A DNA stretch of 64,000 bases from G963663315 sp963663315 (GCA_963663315.1 OY760176.1:434001-498000), one strand, 5' to 3'; positions 35,398-45,263 are shown, numbered from the stretch's first letter. Made by a program: numbers and translations. Notes: generated by a model from the letters alone, not told the origin.

Positions 35398-37200
35398 TTA
35401 CTGTGTCGTCTCGAACAGGCTGGTATCCATCCGCGCGATGAGACCCGCAGCCTCTGTGATGATGCTCTGGTAACAGGCCACCTTCGGCATTTCGTAAGCG
35501 AAATAGAAACGGGCGGTCTCGATTTTGGCAGCATAAAAGGGGTCGCTGTCCGGGTCCAGCGTCATCGCCACTGCCGCCGCCCTGGCCAGTTGCCATCCGC
35601 AACACACAGTACCCCAGAGCCGTAAATACGGGTCGGCAATGCCGCCGGGTTTGCGCATGTCATCCGCCGCCATGGACAGCACGGTTTGAATGGTGGCCTC
35701 CAGACTATCCAGCCCTGACCGGGTGCAGTCATGCAGTTTTTTCAGTTCGGGCTGATCCACATTCGCCATATCGTCACGAATATGGCCGATCACCATCCGC
35801 GCAATCCGTCCATTGTCGCGCACCAGTTTGCGGCCGATCAGGTCCAGCGCCTGAATGCCGTTGGCGCCTTCATAAATCGGGGTAATGCGCTGGTCGCGGT
35901 AATACTGCGCCGCGCCGGTTTCCTCGATGAACCCCATGCCTCCATGTACCTGCAATGCCAGCGATACATTCTCCAGGCCGATTTCCGTCATGTAACCCTT
36001 GATGATCGGGGTCAGTATATCGACCATGGCCTGGGCGAATTCCCGCGCCTGCGGGTCGGCAGTCTTAAGCGCCTTGTCGAATGAACCGCCCAGAACCAGC
36101 CCCAGCGAACGCAGCCCTTCGATCCGGCATTTCTGCAGCATCAGCATACGCTTGACATCGGGATGATTGATAATCGTCACCCGCTCGCCGCCGGGGTTCT
36201 CGATCGGTGTACCCTGAACCCGCTCACCGGCAAACCACGCCGCCTGTTGATAGGCGCGCTCGGCCACCCCGTTGCCCTCCAGACCGACCGCGAGGCGGGC
36301 AATGTTCATCATCGTGAACATGTATACCATACCCTGATTCTCGTCTCCGACCAGATAACCGACCGCGCCCGCAGGATCACGGTACAGACCGGTTCCGTAG
36401 CCCAGCACCGCAGTCGGACTGCCATGGATGCCGAGCTTGTGTTCAAGGGAAAGGGTTTCTATGTCGTTGCGCACCGTCCAGTCGCCGTTCTCGCCAGGCA
36501 GAAATTTGGGCACGATGAACAGTGAAATTCCTTTTACTCCGGCCGGCGCGCCGGGGGTGCGCGCCAATACCAGATGGATGATATTGTCGGTCATGTCGTG
36601 GTCGCCGTAGGTTATGAAAATCTTCTGGCCGGTGAGCAGGTGATGATCCCCGTTCGGCGTCGCCAGAGTCTTGACCAGGCCTAAGTCGGAACCGGCCTGG
36701 GGTTCGGTCAGATTCATCGTGCCGGACCAGTTGCCATGGATCATATCTTTAAGGAAAATATCCTTCTGTTCGCTGGAACCGTGCAGTTCGATGGCTTCGA
36801 TGGCGCCCTGGGTCAGCAGCGTACAGAGTGAAAACGCCATGTTCGACGAGTGCCATAACTCCTGGACTGCGGTCGCCACCAGCCACGGCAGTCCCATGCC
36901 GCCCCGTTCGGGATCGCACGCCATACCATTCCAGCCGCCTTCGATGAATCGCTGCCAGGCGTCAACCCAGCCATCCGGCGTGCGCACATGGCCGTTTTCC
37001 AGTTTGACTCCCTGTTGATCGCCGACCCGGTTGAGCGGGTCCAGGACTTCTTCGGCCAGCTTCCCGGCCTCGATCAGGATGGCATTGATCATCTCCGGCG
37101 TGGCCTCCTCATAACCGGGCAGCGAACTCACGCCTTCCAGGTCGCCCAGATGCTCGATTGCGAACATAATGTCGCGTACCGGTACTTTATATTGACTCAC
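35398..37200 (-). CDS. Acyl-CoA dehydrogenase, ~600-residue (DmdC-like) subfamily
   Basis: The 600-residue product is an FAD-dependent acyl-CoA dehydrogenase with the long C-terminal extension typical of the DmdC/FadE5-like group. Marks are WSGTMNLTEPQAGSDLG, IFITYGDHDM and the catalytic-base region FIEETGAAQYYRD, then ITPIYEGANGIQALDLIGRKL with its glutamate. The last 130 residues form the extra helical domain. It overlaps the MerR regulator by 4 bp and precedes the flavin oxidoreductase. Substrate length and branching cannot be read; the regulator type suggests short or branched acyl-CoAs. Confidence 0.92.
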   Translation of the reverse strand: MSQYKVPVRDIMFAIEHLGDLEGVSSLPGYEEATPEMINAILIEAGKLAEEVLDPLNRVGDQQGVKLENGHVRTPDGWVDAWQRFIEGGWNGMACDPERGGMGLPWLVATAVQELWHSSNMAFSLCTLLTQGAIEAIELHGSSEQKDIFLKDMIHGNWSGTMNLTEPQAGSDLGLVKTLATPNGDHHLLTGQKIFITYGDHDMTDNIIHLVLARTPGAPAGVKGISLFIVPKFLPGENGDWTVRNDIETLSLEHKLGIHGSPTAVLGYGTGLYRDPAGAVGYLVGDENQGMVYMFTMMNIARLAVGLEGNGVAERAYQQAAWFAGERVQGTPIENPGGERVTIINHPDVKRMLMLQKCRIEGLRSLGLVLGGSFDKALKTADPQAREFAQAMVDILTPIIKGYMTEIGLENVSLALQVHGGMGFIEETGAAQYYRDQRITPIYEGANGIQALDLIGRKLVRDNGRIARMVIGHIRDDMANVDQPELKKLHDCTRSGLDSLEATIQTVLSMAADDMRKPGGIADPYLRLWGTVCCGWQLARAAAVAMTLDPDSDPFYAAKIETARFYFAYEMPKVACYQSIITEAAGLIARMDTSLFETTQ

Positions 37201-37598
37201 GATGTGGTTTCTCGGGTTGAATGTTCTTTCAGCGTCCTGCGCACTTGTCTTGCTACCGAATCCATTTCATCCAGGGTGTTGGAGATATCCATCTGCTTCT
37301 GTTTCAGCTCCTGCTTGTGGGCACGGATGGTGCGCAGCACGAATTTCAACTGCTCCGACTCGTTGGGATGGGTATCGTACAGTTGCATCGTCGTTTTGAT
37401 CTCCGCCAGGGAAAATCCGAGCCGCTTTCCCCGCAGGATCAGTTTCAGGCGGACCAGATCGCGTTCGCTGTAAACCCGTTTGTTTTTTTCCCGCCGGGGC
37501 GACAACAGCTTCTCGGCTTCATAAAACCGGATGGTTCTTGGGGTAAGAGCGAAATGTCGGGCTAAATCCGATATGCTGTAGGTGGCTTTTGAGGACAT
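37197..37598 (-). CDS. MerR-family regulator, LiuR-like
   Basis: The 133-residue protein (ATG 37596-37598) starts with a MerR winged helix (YSISDLARHFALTPRTIRFYEAEKL), followed by RVYSERDLVRLKLILRGKRLG and a C-terminal coiled coil (KQELKQKQMDISNTLDEMD). LiuR-type members without metal cysteines control branched-chain and short acyl-CoA catabolism; none of the metal-binding cysteines of MerR itself are present. It heads the leftward acyl-CoA dehydrogenase operon. A perfect palindrome in the shared divergent promoter region is its likely operator. Confidence 0.88.
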   Translation of the reverse strand: MSSKATYSISDLARHFALTPRTIRFYEAEKLLSPRREKNKRVYSERDLVRLKLILRGKRLGFSLAEIKTTMQLYDTHPNESEQLKFVLRTIRAHKQELKQKQMDISNTLDEMDSVARQVRRTLKEHSTRETTS

Positions 37599-37656
37599 CC
37601 GACCGGGCATGCGCGAACCGTGATACAATGTATGGTTGATGACGATGTTGAAAATG

Positions 37657-37687
37657 TTGACAGTTGACGTTTACGTAAACGTAATGT
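37657..37687 (+). promoter_or_regulatory. icmF promoter with MerR-type 19-bp spacer and palindromic operator
   Basis: TTGACA (37657-37662), a 19-bp spacer and TAATGT (37682-37687) form a rightward promoter with the long spacer typical of MerR control. The spacer holds the perfect 16-bp palindrome ACGTTTAC-GTAAACGT (37667-37682), like known LiuR sites. Confidence 0.8.
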
Positions 37688-37732
37688 ACCGTATAACCCT
37701 ATCAGATTCCATACCCGGAAGCGAGGATTATT

Positions 37733-40700
37733 TTGGGCAGAGTTGATCAGTTGGCCACTGCCGGCCTGACAAAAATCGGTACACAGGCCGACGTACATCT
37801 CAGATTCGTGACCGCCGCCAGTCTGTTCGATGGTCACGATGCCGCCATCAACATCATGCGCCGGATTCTCCAGTCCAAGGGGGTCGAAGTCATTCACCTG
37901 GGGCACAACCGCTCGGTCGCCGAAGTCGTCGATGCCGCGTTGCAGGAAGACGCGCATGGCATTGCCATCAGCTCGTATCAGGGCGGTCATGTCGAATATC
38001 TGAAATACATGCTCGACCTGCTTGCCCGCAACGGCGGTGAGAATATCCTCGTGTTTGCCGGTGGCGGCGGTGTCATCATCCCCGAGGAAAAAGCCATTCT
38101 GGAAGCCAGTGGCGTGACCCGTATCTACACGCCCGAAGACGGACAGCAGTTGGGCCTGGACGGGATGATTGAACACATGATCGAGACCACCCTTGCCCAC
38201 GTCCGGCTCGACCCGCCCGCCGCTGCGTCTCTGGATCCGGAAGCGCTGGCGAAAGGCGATTTGCGAGCCCTGTCCCGAGCCTTGTCGGCGATCCAGGACC
38301 GAACCGCCCCGGCCACGCGCCTGTTGAGCGCGATCAAACACGGGCGGGAGCAAGATGGGAAAATTCCGGTTCTCGGCATTACCGGTACGGGCGGCGCCGG
38401 TAAATCATCGTTGACCGATGAGTTGATTCTGCGTTTCCGGATGGATCTGGCAGACTCACTGAAAATCGCAATCCTGGCGGTAGACCCGACCCGGCGCAAA
38501 ACCGGCGGCGCCCTGCTCGGCGACCGCATCCGGATGAATGCGGTCAATCATCCGAATATTTTCATGCGCTCGGTCGCTACCCGCGACAGTGTAACGGAAA
38601 TCCCCGATTGCATCGGGCCAATGATCGCACTGTGCAAGGCCGCCGGGTTCGACCTGATTATCGTCGAGACACCGGGCATCGGCCAGGGTGATACCGGTAT
38701 CTCGGCCCTGGTTGACTGTGCGTTATATGTGATGACCCCGGAGTTCGGAGCGCAGTCGCAACTGGAGAAAATAGACATGCTCGACTTTGCCGACATCGTC
38801 GCGATCAACAAGTTCGACCGCAGGGGCGCCGAGGATGCCTGGCGTGATGTCGCCAAACAGGTGCAGCGAAACCGCAAAGCATTTGCCGCCCGCCCCGAAG
38901 ACATGCCGGTATTCGGCACCATCGCCTCCCGGTTCAACGACGACGGCATCACGGCGCTGTACCAGGAAGTCCTCGCTCAACTGAAAACCCGTGGATTGAA
39001 ATGCGAAGGCAGTCGATTGCCCCGGGTCGATACAGGCGCCTCGACCGACCAGAACCGGATTATCCCGGAAAACCGGGAACGTTACCTCGCCCGCATTGCC
39101 GGCGCCGTTCGTGACTACCGGCAACGGGCAGCCGGACAGGCCGCCATCGCGCGGCAGATCCAACAGCTTGAATCGACCCGCTCGATGTTGCAGGCCGAAG
39201 CCGGTGACGGGGCAGAGGCGGAAACCGCAGCGCTGGAACGACTGCTCGCAGACCGCAAGGCCCGGCTCGACCCACAACTGAAATCCGCATTGAATCAATG
39301 GCCGCAGGACCGGCAGGATTTTTCCGGGGATGAATACGTCGTCACCGTCCGGGACCGCGAGATACGCAATCAGTTGAAAAGGAAAACCCTGTCGGGTACG
39401 GCCATCCCCAGGGTTGCCCTGCCGAAATTCGACGATCAGGGAGAACTTGCCAGATGGATGATGCTGGACAATCTGCCCGGCCGGTTCCCGTTTACCGCAG
39501 GGGTCTTTCCATTCAAGCGTGACAGCGAAGCCCCGACCCGGATGTTTGCAGGCGAAGGGGACGCATTCAAAACCCGGCGCCGGTTCCTTAAGTTGTCGGA
39601 ACATTCCAGCGCCAAAAGATTGTCCACCGCCTTCGATTCGGTGACCCTGTACGGTTGCGACCCGGATGAGCGGCCGGACATTTACGGCAAGGTCGGCAAT
39701 TCCGGAGTCTCGATTGCCACCCTGGATGACTTAAGGGTGCTGTATGACGGATTCGATCTTTGCGACCCGAACACATCGGTTTCCATGACCATCAACGGCC
39801 CCGCGCCGATCATACTGGCGATGTTCCTGAATGTCGCCATCGACCAGCAGCAACAGGCATTCATCGAGCGCGAAGGCAGACCCCCGGACGCGGCGGAAGC
39901 TTCGCTGCTGCGGGCCGATGCACTGACCAGTGTACGCGGCACCGTACAGGCCGATATCCTGAAGGAAGATCAGGGACAGAATACCTGCATCTTTTCCACC
40001 GAATTCGCCTTAAAGCTGATGGGGGACGTCCAGCAGTACTTCACCTGGCATCATATCCGCAATTTCTACTCCGTCTCGATCTCCGGTTATCATATTGCAG
40101 AAGCCGGCGCCAACCCGGTCACCGAACTGGCATTTACCCTGGCCAATGGGTTTACCTACGTCGAAGCCTGGCTGGCCCGGGGCATGGATATTGATGATTT
40201 CGCGCCCAATCTTTCTTTCTTTTTCAGCAACGGGATGTGTCCCGAATATACCGTGATGGGGCGGGTCGCCCGGCGTATATGGGCGGTGGCGATGCGGGAC
40301 CGCTACGGGGCAAACGAACGTTCGCAGAAGTTGAAATACCATATCCAGACCTCGGGACGTTCCCTGCATGCCCAGGAAATTGATTTCAACGACATCCGCA
40401 CCACCTTGCAGGCGCTGATTGCCATTTACGACAACTGCAACAGTCTGCACACCAATGCCTTTGATGAAGCGATTACCACCCCCACCGACGAATCGGTTCG
40501 CCGCGCCCTGGCGATTCAGTTGATCATCAACCGGGAATGGGGACTGGCAATGAATGAAAACCCCAATCAGGGCAGTTTCATCATTGAGGAGTTGACCGAC
40601 CTTATGGAAGAAGCCGTATTGTGCGAGTTCGAGCGAATTTCAGAGCGGGGCGGTGTACTCGGCGCCATGGAAACCGGATATCAAAGAGGCAGGATACAGG

Positions 40701-41036
40701 ACCAGTCGATGGAATACGAACATCGCAAGCACGACGGTTCGCTGCCGGTCATCGGCGTCAATACATTTATCAATCCCGACCCGAAACCACAGCAACACGG
40801 CTATCCGATTGTCCAGATCGACCGAACAGGAGAAACGCAGCCAGATAAAACGGTTGCGGGAATTCAAGGCGACCCACCGCGACTCCTCAGCGGCTGCCCT
40901 GCAAGGCGTGAGACAGGCCGCCATCGACAATCAGAATATCTTTGAACAATTGATGAATGCAGTGTGCACCTGCTCGCTCGGGGAAATATCCGAAGCCCTG
41001 TACGAAGTCGGCGGGCAGTATCGCAGAAACATGTAA
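37733..41036 (+). CDS. icmF: Fused acyl-CoA mutase IcmF (B12-dependent) with a 3' frameshift
   Basis: IcmF interconverts isobutyryl- and butyryl-CoA with adenosylcobalamin. It fuses a B12-binding domain (LFDGHDAAINIMRRILQ, with the cobalt-ligating histidine), a MeaB-like GTPase (GITGTGGAGKSSLTDE; VETPGIGQGDTG) and the mutase barrel (SVSMTINGPAPIILAMFLN; YSVSISGYHIAEAGANP). The start is TTG 37733 after GAGGA. The frame read from there stops at 40945 with an unconserved tail. The conserved C terminus, RSTEQEKRSQIKRL to LYEVGGQYRRNM, continues in the +1 frame to 41036. The switch falls near 40790-40800. This is either a real defect or one sequencing error. Confidence 0.9.
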
Positions 41037-41050
41037 TCCGCGAGGTAAAA

Positions 41051-41902
41051 TTGAACATAAAGAACATCGGCGTAGCCGGCGCCGGCACTATGGGTAATGG
41101 CATTGCCCAGGTTTTCGCCGCATCCGGTTTCTCCGTCATTCTGGTTGATGTCAACCAGCAAGCCGTAGACCGGGGCATGGCTGCGATCAGCGGCAGTCTC
41201 GACAGAATGGTGAAGAAGGAGGTGATCTCGGGGCAGGATAAAGCAGACACCCTGTCGCGGATCGCCACAGCGACTTCGCTGGACAGCCTGTCGGCGGCGC
41301 AATTCGTGGTCGAAGCCGTGCCGGAGGATTTCAACATCAAGTCGACCATTTTGAAACAACTCGATCATATTTGTCCTGTACAAACCCTGCTTGCATCGAA
41401 CACGTCATCCATTTCGCTGACCCGGCTGGCCGCACAAACCGGCAGGCCGGAAAAGGTCATCGGCATGCACTTCATGAACCCGGTCCCGGTGATGGAGCTG
41501 ATTGAAGTCATCCGGGCGTTGCAAACCGATGATCAAACCTGTGATGTAACCTGCCAGTTGGCGCTGGCCTTAGGGAAAACTCCGTTACTGGCCAATGACA
41601 GCCCCGGCTTCGTCGCCAATCGAATCCTCGTTCCAATGATCAACGAGGCGATCTTCACGCTGTACGAAGGGATTGCCACCGCGGAGGCGATTGATGAAAT
41701 CATGAAGCTCGGAACCAGGCATCCGATCGGGCCATTGGCGCTGGCTGACCTGGTCGGGCTGGATGTGGTATTATCGGTCCTGAGAGTGTTGCAGGAGGGT
41801 ATGGGCGACCCCAAATTCAGACCTTGCCCCCTGTTGATCAAAATGGTTGATGCGAACAAACTGGGCAGAAAAACCGGGGTCGGATTCTATGACTATCGTT
41901 GA
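41051..41902 (+). CDS. 3-hydroxybutyryl-CoA (3-hydroxyacyl-CoA) dehydrogenase
   Basis: The 283-residue enzyme oxidises 3-hydroxyacyl-CoA with NAD. I chose the TTG at 41051, preceded by GAGG with 6-bp spacing, because KNIGVAGAGTMGNGIAQVFA follows directly; upstream codons overlap icmF. The catalytic histidine lies in KVIGMHFMNPVPVMELIEV, and NDSPGFVANRILVPMINEA plus GPLALADLVGLDVVLSVL complete the C-terminal dimer domain. It follows icmF by 14 bp, consistent with one operon for short acyl-CoA breakdown. Confidence 0.93.
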   Translation: MNIKNIGVAGAGTMGNGIAQVFAASGFSVILVDVNQQAVDRGMAAISGSLDRMVKKEVISGQDKADTLSRIATATSLDSLSAAQFVVEAVPEDFNIKSTILKQLDHICPVQTLLASNTSSISLTRLAAQTGRPEKVIGMHFMNPVPVMELIEVIRALQTDDQTCDVTCQLALALGKTPLLANDSPGFVANRILVPMINEAIFTLYEGIATAEAIDEIMKLGTRHPIGPLALADLVGLDVVLSVLRVLQEGMGDPKFRPCPLLIKMVDANKLGRKTGVGFYDYR

Positions 41903-41948
41903 ACCACAGACATTTCACGGCATACTTGTAGAATATGCAAAAAAAGTG

Positions 41949-41977
41949 TTGACTGTTGGTTAAATTTAATTTAATGT
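41949..41977 (+). promoter_or_regulatory. Sigma-70 promoter upstream of the MAPGET-repeat gene
   Basis: TTGACT, a 17-bp AT-rich spacer and TAATGT lie 165 bp before the ORF at 42141. A short ACAGT tandem repeat (about 42005-42020) lies in the leader. Confidence 0.6.
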
Positions 41978-42140
41978 TCGCACTTGCTGAAATGGGAATA
42001 ATACAGTACAGTACAGTACACAAACAGTACATAAGTTATGAGGCTGGCTTTGCCGGAGTTGCAAAATCCGACCACCGGGAGTAGCATTTGACTAGAGATA
42101 TATTTGTTAAACTAATTAAACTTACATTTGGAAACCATCG

Positions 42141-42473
42141 ATGAAAAACACCAAACATACCGAGATGAATGACTCCTCTATCGAGCAGGATAAACAGGAA
42201 AACCTCTCGCAATCCAAACGGAAAATCCTGACTTCCATCGGAGTTACCTCCGGTGTCGTCGGCGCCACCGCTCTCGTTCCCAGCACCTGGGTTAAACCGG
42301 CGGTCAACTCCATCATCCTCCCCGCTCATGCAGCAAATATCATGACCCCCATGGAAACTATGGCTCCAGGTGAAACTATGGCTCCAGGTGAAACTATGGC
42401 TCCAGGTGAAACTACTGGCTCCTCCTATGGCTCCTGGACGAGAAACTATGGCTGGAATTGTCCTCACGATTAA
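42141..42473 (+). CDS. Small exported-type protein with hexapeptide repeats
   Basis: The 110-residue product has a charged N terminus and then KRKILTSIGVTSGVVGATALVPS followed by WVKPAVNSIILPAHA, a leader-like pattern ending in PAHA that I know from small Tat-like or exported proteins. Next comes MAPGET three times, encoded by a perfect 18-bp tandem repeat (42357-42410), and a tail rich in Ser, Tyr, Trp and Gly. A twin arginine is missing (KRK). I do not recognise a function. GGA lies 8 bp before the ATG. Its transcript would continue into the structured region that follows. Confidence 0.7.
   Translation: MKNTKHTEMNDSSIEQDKQENLSQSKRKILTSIGVTSGVVGATALVPSTWVKPAVNSIILPAHAANIMTPMETMAPGETMAPGETMAPGETTGSSYGSWTRNYGWNCPHD
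42357..42410 (+). repeat. 18-bp tandem repeat (three copies) in the coding sequence
   Basis: Unit ACTATGGCTCCAGGTGAA, three identical copies, encoding the MAPGET hexapeptide. Such a perfect array can change copy number by slippage. Confidence 0.95.
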
Positions 42474-42479
42474 CAATGG

Positions 42480-43325
42480 CGATTACGCTGACAGAGGGTG
42501 GTGATTCGAGTCCGGTCTGCTGATGGGATGGCCACCTACATGGTGAGTCTGGCGACGAGTCCGGCATGATAGGGAAGCCCTGTCAATGGTAGGCGGTCTC
42601 ACTCGGCCACGATGCTGAGCAAGGTGAAGATGGTAATCTGATGGTAGGATACCCTTCCGATTGACCTTCACGATGTTCCTACTGCAGACCGGTGTCATAC
42701 ATTCACGGCCGAAGACTAGTGAAGATGTGACGAGGTTTACGATTGTGAAACCGGTAATGTAGACGAATGTGGAAACGCTGGTGGACAAGCTTTACGTCCG
42801 TCTGTTCACAGGTCGGCTATGCCGAAAGGACAGAAACGGTTATGACGGTTACGGTGGTGGACAAAGGTATATTCAAAGAAGCCGTGACCGAAGTGCAGCA
42901 AAGGGTGGGAATGATGCTCTTACCGCGGTGAGGTTGCAACCGGGAAGCGCAACTTGTGAAGGTGTCAGTTGCTCGTGAGTTGGGAACATGAATGATGCAG
43001 CTCAGACAACAGGGTTGGTAGAAGTAAACCCAAGAAATTATATGTCGGCGGGCAGCTATGGGGCAGTTTGCCAGAACTACCGGTATATTGACCCTTGATA
43101 AAGGCACTGTCTACGGTCAGTGAGTAGTCACCTGAATTGCGGATCTACGAAGATCAGTTGCTGAATGATGATCCTGTTCCTAAAGCCAGACGATGAAGCT
43201 ATGGTAGCCACCAACCGGTGGCTGGATACTGAGGATCGGTTTCCTCAACATAACCGGTTTCACCCCTTACAGGCCTCACGAAGGTTCCAAGATCAGAAAG
43301 CCACCAGTTAATGGTGGTTTTATTC
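42480..43325 (+). ncRNA. ORF-poor structured region: candidate large ncRNA / ORF-less group II intron
   Basis: No convincing ORF exists on either strand here, while hairpins are dense on the + strand. One apparent three-way junction is closed by GTCC/GGAC (42796-42830) around CTGT-tc-ACAG and CGGC-tat-GCCG. Others are GCAACT/AGTTGC (42948-42971), GGGTT/AACCC (43013-43031), AGCCACC-aa-CCGGTGGCT near 43206-43223 and TGAGGA/TCCTCA near 43230-43247. The stretch 42970-43090 reads to me like domain I-III sequence of group II introns, from memory and unverified. No reverse transcriptase gene or canonical domain V was found. It ends at a terminator. Confidence 0.45.
43297..43322 (+). terminator. Rho-independent terminator closing the structured region
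   Basis: CCACCA-gttaa-TGGTGG, extended by AAAG/TTT, is followed by a T-rich run. It marks a plausible 3' end for the transcript from 41949. Confidence 0.65.
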
Positions 43326-43350
43326 CCCGCCATTCCTGCGCCCCAAGCCG

Positions 43351-43402
43351 TCATTCCCGCAAAGCTTGTCCCCGACCCTGATCGGGGAGCGGGAATCCAT
43401 AA
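43351..43402. repeat. Nested palindromic repeat (ATTCCCGC...GCGGGAAT)
   Basis: A dRS3-like half pair (CATTCCCGC ... GCGGGAATCC) encloses a second palindrome, CCCCGA...TCGGGG, related to the element inside argC. Confidence 0.6.
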
Positions 43403-43560
43403 ATCCAGGCAGATAATTGACAGGTCGGGCCGGTGTGCTTCGAGGTTCGATCACGTCAGGGGCTGACCCTCGCCCTTGGGTCATTCCGGCGAAGCTTCAA
43501 CAGATACGGGCCCCTTCGAGGCATCCCGAACGGGGAGCGCTTCCATCCGAACCGCTTACC

Positions 43561-43582
43561 GGACAGGCACAGTGGCCTGTCC
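43561..43582. repeat. Palindrome GGACAGGC-N6-GCCTGTCC
   Basis: One copy of the 22-bp family also found at 31375-31553, 46040, 48925, 52529, 56861 and 57759, here with loop acagtg. Confidence 0.9.
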
Positions 43583-43633
43583 CTACGCCAGAGCGTTACC
43601 CCGGATATGCGGATGTTTCTTCGGAAAATAATC

Positions 43634-43681
43634 GTAGGGACAATCCCCCCGTGGTTGTCCGGGGCATCCCCCGACCCTGCC
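43634..43681. repeat. Dispersed repeat, GGGACAATCCC...GGTTGTCCGGGGC type
   Basis: Same module as at 46081, 51694 and 56900, ending in CATCCCCCGACCCTGCCGA. Confidence 0.8.
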
Positions 43682-43755
43682 GAGTGGTCACTCCCCGCGG
43701 AGATCGGGGAGTCAGCGGCCATTTCCTTCGGCGGGGTGCCGGCGAGAACCAGAGC

Positions 43756-43843
43756 CTGTCCCTGCGCCATAGAAACATTTTTTGCTTTATTCGACAGTGA
43801 TCTGGTTTCCGCTTTTATTTGCCCTCGGCGCTTGCCTGGGGAG
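43756..43843 (+). repeat. Duplicated fragment of the pilD 5' end next to a half palindrome
   Basis: This 88-bp stretch matches 57774-57862 closely: GCCTGTCCCT, CGCCATAGAAACATTTTTT and the first codons of the prepilin peptidase pseudogene (GGTTTCCGCTTTTATTTGCC). Only the beginning of the gene is present. The remainder of 43323-44322 holds repeats and, as far as I can see, no gene. Confidence 0.8.
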
Positions 43844-43980
43844 CCTTTCAAGGATGCGAAATTTCCATTCATACGGCAACCGCCTGGTCACTCGTGATGC
43901 TGCGCGCGAGCGGCAGTGCCCATCCGGGTAGGTCTCGGCTGTTTTGCAATAGATTGAGTTTCACATCGTCCGGGAGATGG

Positions 43981-44000
43981 ATTCCCGCCTGTGCGGGAAT
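43981..44000. repeat. dRS3-like repeat ATTCCC-N8-GGGAAT
   Basis: Perfect match to the ATTCCC-N8-GGGAAT pattern; further copies at 45308, 45968, 51791 and 56777. Confidence 0.8.
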
Positions 44001-44322
44001 TGGGGTTCACCCGTTGGTTTGAGCGGTTTTTATCCCGCAATTCTCGAAAATATGGACTGTAATTTCTTGCGCCACCCACGTCCGCGTACAGGGGCTGTCA
44101 GGAATCTGAATATTCTGGAAGCAGTGGAAACAGCAGCCGGTGTGGGGGGATACAGTACGGCTCCGAGACTGGCTCCGCGAGATATACAATCATAACAGTA
44201 TTCATTGCATTTCAGGGATGAAGCATCCGGTCGTCTCCCGGCATATACCTCCTTGCATAAACTGAAACTTGCTGTAAAAGTCATTGCTATGCCAGCAGTG
44301 CAATGTATAGTAGTCGGTGACT

Positions 44323-45220
44323 TCATTCATCTGAAGTAGATTGGAAATCAAGCTTTTGTGTTTTACTTATCTTTAAGGAAGAAGAATTCAAGACCAGGTG
44401 ACCCGCGTACATTGAAACAACTCCCGCATACCATTCGGGCCATGAGCCTTTGTGTTGTGAGAAGTGATTTTTTAAAAAATATTTCACATACTTGATGGTT
44501 TTGGCTCCAGATTCGATCATGGTTGAAGAAGTCGCAAACCAGGTGGAACCAATGTTGTGAATATTTTGATCGGGAAGGTTCAGGTTTTTTAATATTTCAG
44601 AAAGGCGCCGTCGTGCGGTTTCGCTTGAGTAACCAGCATTACCCACTATGATTTCATCATCTGCGCATTGTATGGAATGGAGCCCAGGGCACACGAACGT
44701 ATCGACATCCGCAAGACGCAGGCAATATTTGTACCTGCTAATAATTTCAATGCATTGATGGTCGATAAAAGGCGCAAAAGAGTTTACAAAACCGTAGCCA
44801 TCACCCGAATACACATACTGGAAATCTTTTTGGGAAGAAAGTTCTTCCGATGCCCACAAACCTGCAATGAAGTTTCGGGATTTTGCCCTCAATGGGAGTC
44901 GGTCCGGCAACCAGAAAATCATATTTTCGATAAAGGTCGGTCTTACGGACCAAGCTATACCAGAGACCGTAAAACTGATCTATAAAATGTTGTTGGTCAG
45001 GGATATAAACAACTATGCCCTGAATCTTTTTCCATGGATTTTCATGGCCTCCCATGTAATATTTTTCCGGCAATATATACCAGATCCATAACGAGTGATT
45101 TACAGCAATTCCCGCCGGGATGTCAGCGCAATTCTGTAATGTCCCCTTTTTCATTTTGGGGGATTCATGCCAAAGGAGACTTTGGGTTATATCCCACTCG
45201 TGGAATATGAGAAAAACCAA
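44323..45220 (-). pseudogene. Frameshifted gene of unknown function (possibly glycosyltransferase-like)
   Basis: Two overlapping leftward frames (45220 to 44801 and 44922 to 44323) look like one broken gene. The first gives HFIDQFYGLWYSLVRKTDLYRKYDFLVAG, part of which suits a nucleotide-sugar or DUF7164-like fold, and the second continues with YVYSGDGYGFVNSFAPFID and ends at KISKTQKLDFQS. The switch lies near 44870. Together they would make about 290 residues. I do not recognise the function with confidence. The gene is more AT-rich than the core, fitting a transferred, decaying sequence. Confidence 0.5.
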
Positions 45221-45263
45221 AGAGTCGCTTAATTCAACGGTCCATCAAAGTCAGTACACCTCA

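Noticed and set aside
42357..42410. 18-bp tandem repeat as a non-coding array
   Set aside because: The units stay in frame of the ORF at 42141 and encode a hexapeptide.
42483..43107. Leftward ORFs of 101 and 96 codons in the structured region
   Set aside because: Low-complexity products rich in Cys, Ser and Arg without motifs or ribosome sites; the + strand structure explains the sequence better.
42141..43325. Diversity-generating retroelement (repeat protein plus structured RNA)
   Set aside because: No reverse transcriptase and no template/variable repeat pair with adenine-specific differences was found.
43561..43582. GGACAGGC palindromes as ordinary rho-independent terminators
   Set aside because: No T run follows, copies occur in tandem and away from gene ends, and flanks are duplicated with them.
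43417..43897. Rightward ORFs of 127 and 154 codons
   Set aside because: Their sequence is made almost entirely of dispersed repeats and a pilD fragment.
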